Assembly (NCBI GenBank): GCA_030693045.1
Contig: JAUYBU010000468.1
Location: 1 to 35,640, forward strand
Direction of reading: 5' to 3'
From: Bryobacterales bacterium
Lineage (GTDB): Bacteria; Acidobacteriota; Terriglobia; Bryobacterales; Bryobacteraceae
DNA: 35,640 nt
Shown here: positions 29,988 to 35,640 of the stretch, in pieces
How the letters are laid out: each line of letters starts with the position of its first letter
How positions within the stretch are numbered: position 1 is the first letter of the stretch
Translations under genes and position numbers: made by a program
The notes under the pieces: model-generated
What the model was told of the DNA's origin: nothing
What the model saw: the letters and a program-made list of their open reading frames with translations, nothing else
The model's database searches: none

Positions 29988-30791
29988 CTACTTGCCGTGT
30001 GGCGCAGCGGCCGGGCCGGGTTTCTGGGGGGCGTGGGCCGGCTCGGATGCCAGGCCCTTGCTGCCCAGGATGACGAGGTCCACACGCCGGTTCTGGGCGC
30101 GGCCCTCCTCGGTTTCGTTCGAGCCCACCGGGACGTTGTCCGCATAGCCGGCGATCATGATCCGGCCCTTGGGGATTTCAAATCGGGTGGTCAACAACTC
30201 CATCATCGCGATACTGCGCGCGGCGGATAGTTCCCAATTGCTCCGGAAGCGGGGGTTGCTGATGGGCACCGAGTCGGTGTGTCCTTCCAGGCGAACCGGA
30301 TTCGGCAGTTTCCGGACGACACCGGCGATTTTGGCCAGGCTCGGAAATGTCGCCGCTTCGATCGTATCCTGCCCGGAGGGGAAGAAGGTGGCCTGTAGGA
30401 GGCTGACCACAAGCCCGCGCGACTCCAGAGTCAACTTCAGCTTGCCGGCGCGGATCTCGGCTTCCAGCGCTTGCGTCAGGAACTCGAGCGACGGAAGCAG
30501 TTCCACCACCACCGCCGGCGCCGCCTCGTCCGGCTTGGGCGCCTTTGTGACGCTCTTCCCCACCCGCCTCACGTTCCCTCCTCCGAGCACCGCGCTGACC
30601 GCCGCGGCGACGTGACTCTCATTGATCGCGTTTACCACGGACTCGGAAACCTGCTTGGCCTTTTCCTTGTCCATGTTGGAAGAGGCGAACATCACCACGA
30701 AAAACGCGAACAGCAGGGTGACGAAATCCGCGTAGGATATCAGCCACCGCTCGTGGTTTTCGTGGTCCTCGGGTTTCTTCTTTCTCGCCAC
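29988..30791 (-). CDS. motB: Flagellar motor protein MotB (OmpA domain)
   Basis: GTG start VARKKKPEDHENHERWLISYADFVTLLFAFFVVMFASSNMD; OmpA-like VRLEGHTDSVPISNPRFRSNWELSAARSIAMMELL..GYADNVPVGSNETEEGRAQNRRVDLVI. Confidence 0.96.
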   Translation of the reverse strand: MARKKKPEDHENHERWLISYADFVTLLFAFFVVMFASSNMDKEKAKQVSESVVNAINESHVAAAVSAVLGGGNVRRVGKSVTKAPKPDEAAPAVVVELLPSLEFLTQALEAEIRAGKLKLTLESRGLVVSLLQATFFPSGQDTIEAATFPSLAKIAGVVRKLPNPVRLEGHTDSVPISNPRFRSNWELSAARSIAMMELLTTRFEIPKGRIMIAGYADNVPVGSNETEEGRAQNRRVDLVILGSKGLASEPAHAPQKPGPAAAPHGK

Positions 30792-30801
30792 CCGGACTCC
30801 C

Positions 30802-31689
30802 TCAGCTCTTCGCCGGAGCGGGTTTGGGCGCGGCGGCCGGCGCCGTCTTCGCCTTGGCTGGCTTGGCGGCCTTGGCGCTCGCCTCATGGCGGGCGTAGAC
30901 TTCCAGCTTGCTCCGGAGCAGTTTGGGGTTGAGTCCCTCGACGATGGCGCTCACTCCTTCCAGTATCAGTTCCTGCATTTGGATCGCCCGTTGCAGGCGG
31001 GCCTTGATCTTGGCGCCGGCGGGCAGGAAGAACACGTTCGCCACCCCGATGCCGTACACCGTGGCCACAAAAGCCACTCCGATGCCGCGTCCGACCTCGG
31101 CGATGTCCGCAAGGTTTTTCATCACCTGAATGAGCCCCAGCACGGCTCCAATGATGCCAATGGTAGGCGCATAGCCTCCCGCGTCGGCATAAACTTTGCA
31201 TTCCGCGAGAGTGTGATGTTCCTCGACGCTGATCTCCAACTCCATCATTTTGCGGAGTTCTTTCAGTTCCATGCCATCGATGGCCAGGTTCAGCGCCTTC
31301 TTGAGAAACGGATCCTTAATCCCGTCGGCATCCTGCTCCAGCGAGACGATCCCGCTTTTGCGCGCCTTGGTCGCGTACTGGATGATCTCTTCGAGCACGG
31401 CGTCCATGCTCTGGGAGTTGTCGATGAACACCTGGGGCAGTTTCTTGACCGCACCGATCAGGACCGAGACCGGAGTGGTCACCATGACCGCTCCCACGGT
31501 TCCGCCCAGCACGATGAAGGCGGCCGTCACCTGGGAAATATCCTTGATGCTCCCCCCCTCCAGGATCAGCCCGCCGACGATGGCGGAGAAAGCCAGGATG
31601 AGGCCACCGAGCGTGGCCATGTCCAGTTTGCCGCCCGGCGCCTTTTTCTTTGCCGGTGTTTTGTCGGTTGCCGGTGTTTTGTCCGCCAT
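30802..31689 (-). CDS. motA: Flagellar motor stator protein MotA
   Basis: LDMATLGGLILAFSAIVGGLILEGGSIKDISQVTAAFIVLGGTVGAVMVTTP..; CKVYADAGGYAPTIGIIGAVLGLIQVMKNLADIAEVGRGIGVAFVATVYGIGVANVFFLP. Confidence 0.97.
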   Translation of the reverse strand: MADKTPATDKTPAKKKAPGGKLDMATLGGLILAFSAIVGGLILEGGSIKDISQVTAAFIVLGGTVGAVMVTTPVSVLIGAVKKLPQVFIDNSQSMDAVLEEIIQYATKARKSGIVSLEQDADGIKDPFLKKALNLAIDGMELKELRKMMELEISVEEHHTLAECKVYADAGGYAPTIGIIGAVLGLIQVMKNLADIAEVGRGIGVAFVATVYGIGVANVFFLPAGAKIKARLQRAIQMQELILEGVSAIVEGLNPKLLRSKLEVYARHEASAKAAKPAKAKTAPAAAPKPAPAKS

Positions 31690-31698
31690 GTTTGGGGG

Positions 31699-31923
31699 TC
31701 ACGTCCTCTCGTTCTCGGGCGCGGGCTCCCGCAGAGGACATCCAATAAAGACGGAACGGCGGAAGTTCAGGATCTTCTCCACCACCTCTTCGGAAGTCTC
31801 CCGGACCATGATCGTCTCCCCGGTCGTGAGCGAGATCACCGTGTCCGGGGTGACCTCGATGTGCACAATGAGATCCGAGTTCAACACCATCGGCACGCGA
31901 TTGAGCCGTGTGAGCCGGATCAT
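31699..31923 (-). CDS. flbD: Flagellar protein FlbD
   Basis: MIRLTRLNRVPMVLNSDLIVHIEVTPDTVISLTTGETIMVRETSEEVVEKILNFRR, canonical FlbD family. Confidence 0.95.
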   Translation of the reverse strand: MIRLTRLNRVPMVLNSDLIVHIEVTPDTVISLTTGETIMVRETSEEVVEKILNFRRSVFIGCPLREPAPENERT

Positions 31924-32031
31924 CTGGAACCACCCCGAGGATCATATCGGCAACCGGATGAGAACCTTGAGCAGGCGAATAAAGGTTCGAACTCTCCCAG
32001 CACCCGCGGATAAGGTAATTAGGAGAGATTT

Positions 32032-32394
32032 ATGACTCAAAGCACACCCTGGTCCGACACAACGCGGCGCGCCCGTTGGCTTCTGAAGCTTCTCTCCCGA
32101 AACGATGGCGTCTGCCTGGAAGGGAAACTCGATCGCGTGCGCTGGCCGGCGGAGCCGGGGCCGGAGTTGTCCAGCTTCGAAGTCGAGCGTTGGGAGCTTT
32201 TCCAGTGCATCGTCGAGAATCTGCGCGGCGCGGACCCGCTTAAGGGGCCGGGCGACGCCGAGGCAGGGGTTCGCCTCCTCAAGCACTTGGCCGACAGCGG
32301 CTCGCGCGAGCCGGCCACGGCGAGTCTCAAACCGGCTGGATGGCGCCGGCGGGCGAATCCTCGACAAGGAACGCCCTCTTGTTACCGACACTGA
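32032..32394 (+). CDS. Hypothetical protein, 120 aa
   Basis: ORF MTQSTPWSDTTRRARWLLKLLSRNDGVCLEGKLDRVRWP.. preceded by aggagag RBS-like sequence; 3' end overlaps the fliM 3' end. Confidence 0.5.
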   Translation: MTQSTPWSDTTRRARWLLKLLSRNDGVCLEGKLDRVRWPAEPGPELSSFEVERWELFQCIVENLRGADPLKGPGDAEAGVRLLKHLADSGSREPATASLKPAGWRRRANPRQGTPSCYRH

Positions 32395-33298
32395 CTACCT
32401 GGCCGCAGAACTTCAAATTTCCGTTTACCAGGCCATCCAATGGCTTGCGAACCGGAAAGTCGAACGGCAGTACGTCTCCACATTCCAGGCGCAGCAGATC
32501 GTCGAGCCGTAACGTGGGACCCCGCAGCCTGACATCCAGTTCCAGCGACGACAGCCTGACAAGGCTTAGTATTCGGGCCTGGTCGGCCTCGGTAGAGCGG
32601 CTCTTGCGCCCGGAAGCGTGGTGGCTGAAGTTGCTCCTCATCATCTTGATGAGAAGCGAAGGGATGGCCAGATTCAGCATTCCAGCGGCTTCGCCGATCC
32701 GCACTTCGATGCCGGTGGCTACGTAGGCCTTGCCCGGGTCGGGAACCTGGAGCAATAGAGGGTCGGTCTCAAAGGATTCCACCGTGAAGTTGATCGTGGT
32801 GATGGCTTCCCAGGCCTCCTTCAAGTCCCGAAGGACAATGCACAGCAATCCATCGATTAGATTGCGTTCAATTTCCGTGATCTTCCGGCGGAGTGCACCC
32901 GAGTTCTTGCCTTTTCCTCCCAGCAGAAATTCCAAAATCGGGAACGTCATGTTGGGGTCCAACTCTAGAATCGCAATGCCCTCATAGGGTTGCAGGCCGA
33001 GGCAGGCAAGACAGGTGGGAGATGCCCGGCCTTCGAGAAACTGAGCGTACGAGAGTTGCTCCACGCTCACAAGAGTGACCGCGAGGTAGGTGCGCAGGTA
33101 GGCGGACAGACTGGCGGCGAAGTTTCGGGCGAAGTTCTCGTACAGCAGCCGGATGGCCCCGAGTTGGGAATTCGGAATCAGGTCCAGGCGCCGGAAGTCG
33201 AATGGAACCACCGTCGGCGCGCGGGCCTCCCCGCCGCCGCGACGTGGCACTCCGCGGATTTCAGCGTCGTTCTTCCGTGCCGATTGTTGCCGGTTCAA
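32327..33298 (-). CDS. fliM: Flagellar motor switch protein FliM
   Basis: VVPFDFRRLDLIPNSQLGAIRLLYENFARNFAASLSAYLRTYLAVTLVSVEQLSYAQFLE..; GGKG..LRRKITEIERNLIDGLLCIVLRDLKEAW; C-terminal SpoA-like domain. Confidence 0.97.
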   Translation of the reverse strand: MNRQQSARKNDAEIRGVPRRGGGEARAPTVVPFDFRRLDLIPNSQLGAIRLLYENFARNFAASLSAYLRTYLAVTLVSVEQLSYAQFLEGRASPTCLACLGLQPYEGIAILELDPNMTFPILEFLLGGKGKNSGALRRKITEIERNLIDGLLCIVLRDLKEAWEAITTINFTVESFETDPLLLQVPDPGKAYVATGIEVRIGEAAGMLNLAIPSLLIKMMRSNFSHHASGRKSRSTEADQARILSLVRLSSLELDVRLRGPTLRLDDLLRLECGDVLPFDFPVRKPLDGLVNGNLKFCGQVVSVGNKRAFLVEDSPAGAIQPV

Positions 33299-33563
33299 CA
33301 GGCGCCTCTCTGCTTATCAGATCGGCCGGGCCTGGCCGTTCTTTAGGAGTCTTGTCCGGGGCGCAGGAGCCACTTCCGGTTTGCGCCACCGGTTCACGCT
33401 TGCGGTCACGAAGTTGCCGCTCATTCCTGGCGACAGAAGCCATCGAGCCGGCACGGAAGGCTGTGGAACGAAGGCGGAGTGAGCAAAGAATCCGGCACAG
33501 GCGACGAGAGCCGGTCGCAGACTTGTGGAGACTCCCTAATCCAACGCTTCCGAGGAGGTTGGA

Positions 33564-33615
<52 letters not shown>

Positions 33616-34478
33616 GTCAACTGTTTACATATGTACACTCCGTGTCGTTTCAGTCACTTACCAATGTACCACATCCCGTTTGGTGCCGTTTTGTACCCCC
33701 TTTTCCGCCCGCGTAGCTGTCAGCGTAGCTGTCAATTTTCCACAGCCCCGCTCCAGGCCAAAATCCCCGCTTTGCCAACAGCTTGAAACATCCCCTGGGA
33801 AGTCGAAAAAACGGCGCGAAAAAAGCCCGTAGCCGTCAATTCCTGAAATCCGGGCCGGCCAGCCACTCTCCGAGGCCGGCCGGCTGGATGCCCACTGCCG
33901 GGCCACGGGCCCCGAAGCGGACACTCTGGCTGGGATCTCGCTCCCTCGGGCGCCGCAGGTCGAACGACGGGCGGCGACGGCGCTTTGTGCCGGCCTCCGA
34001 TCTCGCGCCCGGCGCGCGTTCCCTTCGGGCGGCGGGCCCGGCGCGCGGCTGTCGGGCGCCCCCACCTGCCGGGTCCCTGCCTGTGGCCATCCGGGCCGCT
34101 ACCCCCCGGCCGAAAGGCGGCTTCCCCCTCTCGCGGCGATCGGCCGGGGGCCGACGCCGGCTCGCCGGACAACTGCAACGTGCCGCGCTTCGGCTGCCTG
34201 GGGCGCCGGCCACACTCGTGAGTTCAGCTACGCGGCGGCCGGCAACCGGCTGGCCATCCTCAAGCCCGGCGGGGACCGCTTGCCGCCGGGCGGGTGCGGT
34301 TATTCTCCAGTAAAAAGATTTCTGCGCCGAAGCTCCTTCCGGCAACCTGGCCGCAACCTCCGACATCACTCCCAAGAACAACCAAGAATTGACCATGGCA
34401 GACGAAACCACTCCGCGGACACAGGACCAGTAGTCCGGGACCCGGCGGATATACGGTGAATCCTGTACTTCTTTTCTC

Positions 34479-34507
34479 TTGACGGGTGTATTCGCTTGTG
34501 GTACAAA
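34479..34507 (+). promoter_or_regulatory. Candidate sigma-70-type promoter upstream of the NusG-like gene
   Basis: TTGACG (34479-34484), 17-nt spacer, TACAAA (34502-34507); about 200-nt leader to the ATG at 34713. Confidence 0.45.
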
Positions 34508-34712
34508 TTGAGATTCATCGCTGTTCACGGGGCTTGGAGTTCGACCGGTAGGATTCCTGAATTGGGACAGAAGGGGCCGGAGGCCGTCCGGAAGACGGCA
34601 GATCGGGAGGATTCCAGCGCCGGTTTCCGGCGTGATCGGACCCGCCCGAGGCGACCCGGAACGATCCGCCTCACTTAGTTTTGCGAGCCCGCCAGAGAGA
34701 AGTGATTTCCCC

Positions 34713-35261
34713 ATGAGTTCCGACGACGCTTCCGTCACGGGTTCCCGGCCGTCCAACTCGAGTCCTTCCTGGTTTTTGCTGACCGTGAAATCCCGAAGCG
34801 AGAAGAAGGTCGCATCCGCGCTTGAGGCCAAGGGATTTGAGGTTTTCCTTCCTCTCTACACGACGATGCGCCAGTGGTCGGACCGAGTCAAAGCGCAACA
34901 ACTCCCATTATTCGCCTGCTTTCTGTTTTGCCGGTACGATCACCCGAAAGATCATCTCCGCGTGGTTTCGACGCCCGGCGTGCTGGTTGGCGTCGGTGCG
35001 GATCCCCTGCCGATCCCGGTTCCCGAGGCGGAGGTCGCCGCCTTGAGGAAAGTCACGGCCTCGGGGTTTGCGGTGGAGCCCGCGCCATACGCCGGGGGCG
35101 GGACGCGAGTGCGCATGGTGTCCGATTCCCTGTCGGGCCTGGAAGGCCTCTTAACCCGGGACGAGAGCACCTGTCGCGTGGTTGTGAATATGAAGACCAT
35201 CGGACGCGCCGTTGCGGTGGAAATTCCCCGCGAATTCGTAACTCCTTTTGTCGAAGCGTGA
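34713..35261 (+). CDS. NusG-like / UpxY-RfaH-type transcription antiterminator (ORF opens at 34632)
   Basis: SSPSWFLLTVKSRSEKKVASALEAKGFEVFLPLYTTMRQWSDRVKAQQLPLFACFLFCRYDHPKDHLRVVSTPGVLVGVG, NGN domain; KOW-like C-term VRMVSDSLSGLEGLLTRDESTCRVVVNMKTIGRAVAVEIPREFVTP. Confidence 0.92.
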   Translation: MSSDDASVTGSRPSNSSPSWFLLTVKSRSEKKVASALEAKGFEVFLPLYTTMRQWSDRVKAQQLPLFACFLFCRYDHPKDHLRVVSTPGVLVGVGADPLPIPVPEAEVAALRKVTASGFAVEPAPYAGGGTRVRMVSDSLSGLEGLLTRDESTCRVVVNMKTIGRAVAVEIPREFVTPFVEA

Positions 35262-35296
35262 AATCTTTTTTTTCGAATTCCCCCTCCTGAGGAGGG

Positions 35297-35554
35297 ATGA
35301 GGATGCCAGACAACAAGTCTAAGATCGTTACTTTTCGTCTCACTGACGACGAATTCAAGCAGTTCAAGACGCTGTGCGATGCCAATGGGACGCGCTCCGT
35401 CTCCGAAGTCGCCCGCTTCGCGATTGAAAGTGTGATTCATGGGGACATTGAGTTGCCGCAGGCGCAGCTTCGCGCACAGGTCCGGCAACTTGACGACAAA
35501 GTCGCCGTGTTGGATCGCAAGGTCGAAGACATTGTGCAGCGGCTGGGCAAATGA
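35297..35554 (+). CDS. Small RHH/CopG-like putative DNA-binding protein
   Basis: KSKIVTFRLTDDEFKQFKTLCDANGTRSVSEVARFAIESVIHG (RHH-like) followed by a short coiled-coil tail. Confidence 0.7.
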   Translation: MRMPDNKSKIVTFRLTDDEFKQFKTLCDANGTRSVSEVARFAIESVIHGDIELPQAQLRAQVRQLDDKVAVLDRKVEDIVQRLGK

Positions 35555-35640
35555 CACCTCTCTTGTTAATGCTGGTGATGTTATGGCCACGGATGGACGC
35601 GGATGAACATTTGTCGTACATTTTGGGGGCGGATGATGAG

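Noticed and set aside
31636-31689. Short tandem repeat at the MotA N-terminus (KTPATDKTPA)
   Set aside because: Simple coding microrepeat in a disordered N-terminal tail.
33783-34313. Arg/Pro-rich ORFs and an RHS-like FSYAAAGNRL peptide near 34220
   Set aside because: Low-complexity, no start/RBS support; the single RHS-like motif is too short to call a remnant.

Overview
High-GC bacterial chromosome segment; gene content suggests Acidobacteriota, possibly Bryobacterales/Solibacter-like (inference only). Left part: uvrC 3' end, ADOP/MacB-type ABC permease, sigma-54 (NtrC-type) response regulator, then a two-gene minus-strand cassette (5.0-9.2 kb) encoding a large PLD-fold protein and a 540-aa partner with a winged-helix-like C-terminus. 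This cassette is the best candidate for an undescribed, possibly defence-related, system. Middle: glycosylasparaginase, orphan OmpR-type wHTH, beta-propeller-like protein, aroA, a minimal histidine kinase with a convergent degenerate receiver protein, a coiled-coil protein, an M20 peptidase, a SEC-C protein and a B12-binding radical SAM protein. Right: a minus-strand block runs from flagellar/motility genes (fliM, flbD, motA, motB, fliW, csrA) directly into a nonulosonic-acid-like sugar pathway (methyltransferase, DegT aminotransferase, DUF692/MNIO-like TIM barrel, SDR, NeuB-like synthase, GNAT fusion, SpsF-like cytidylyltransferase, GSA-type aminotransferase, methyltransferase). This suggests a flagellin or surface glycan modification locus. 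The right end has a truncated tRNA-Arg(ACG) 3' half (att-like), a NusG/UpxY-type antiterminator and a small RHH-like protein. Two related long palindromes (REP-like) and a 65-bp tandem repeat are also present. No homology search was run; assignments rest on recognised motifs in the translations.
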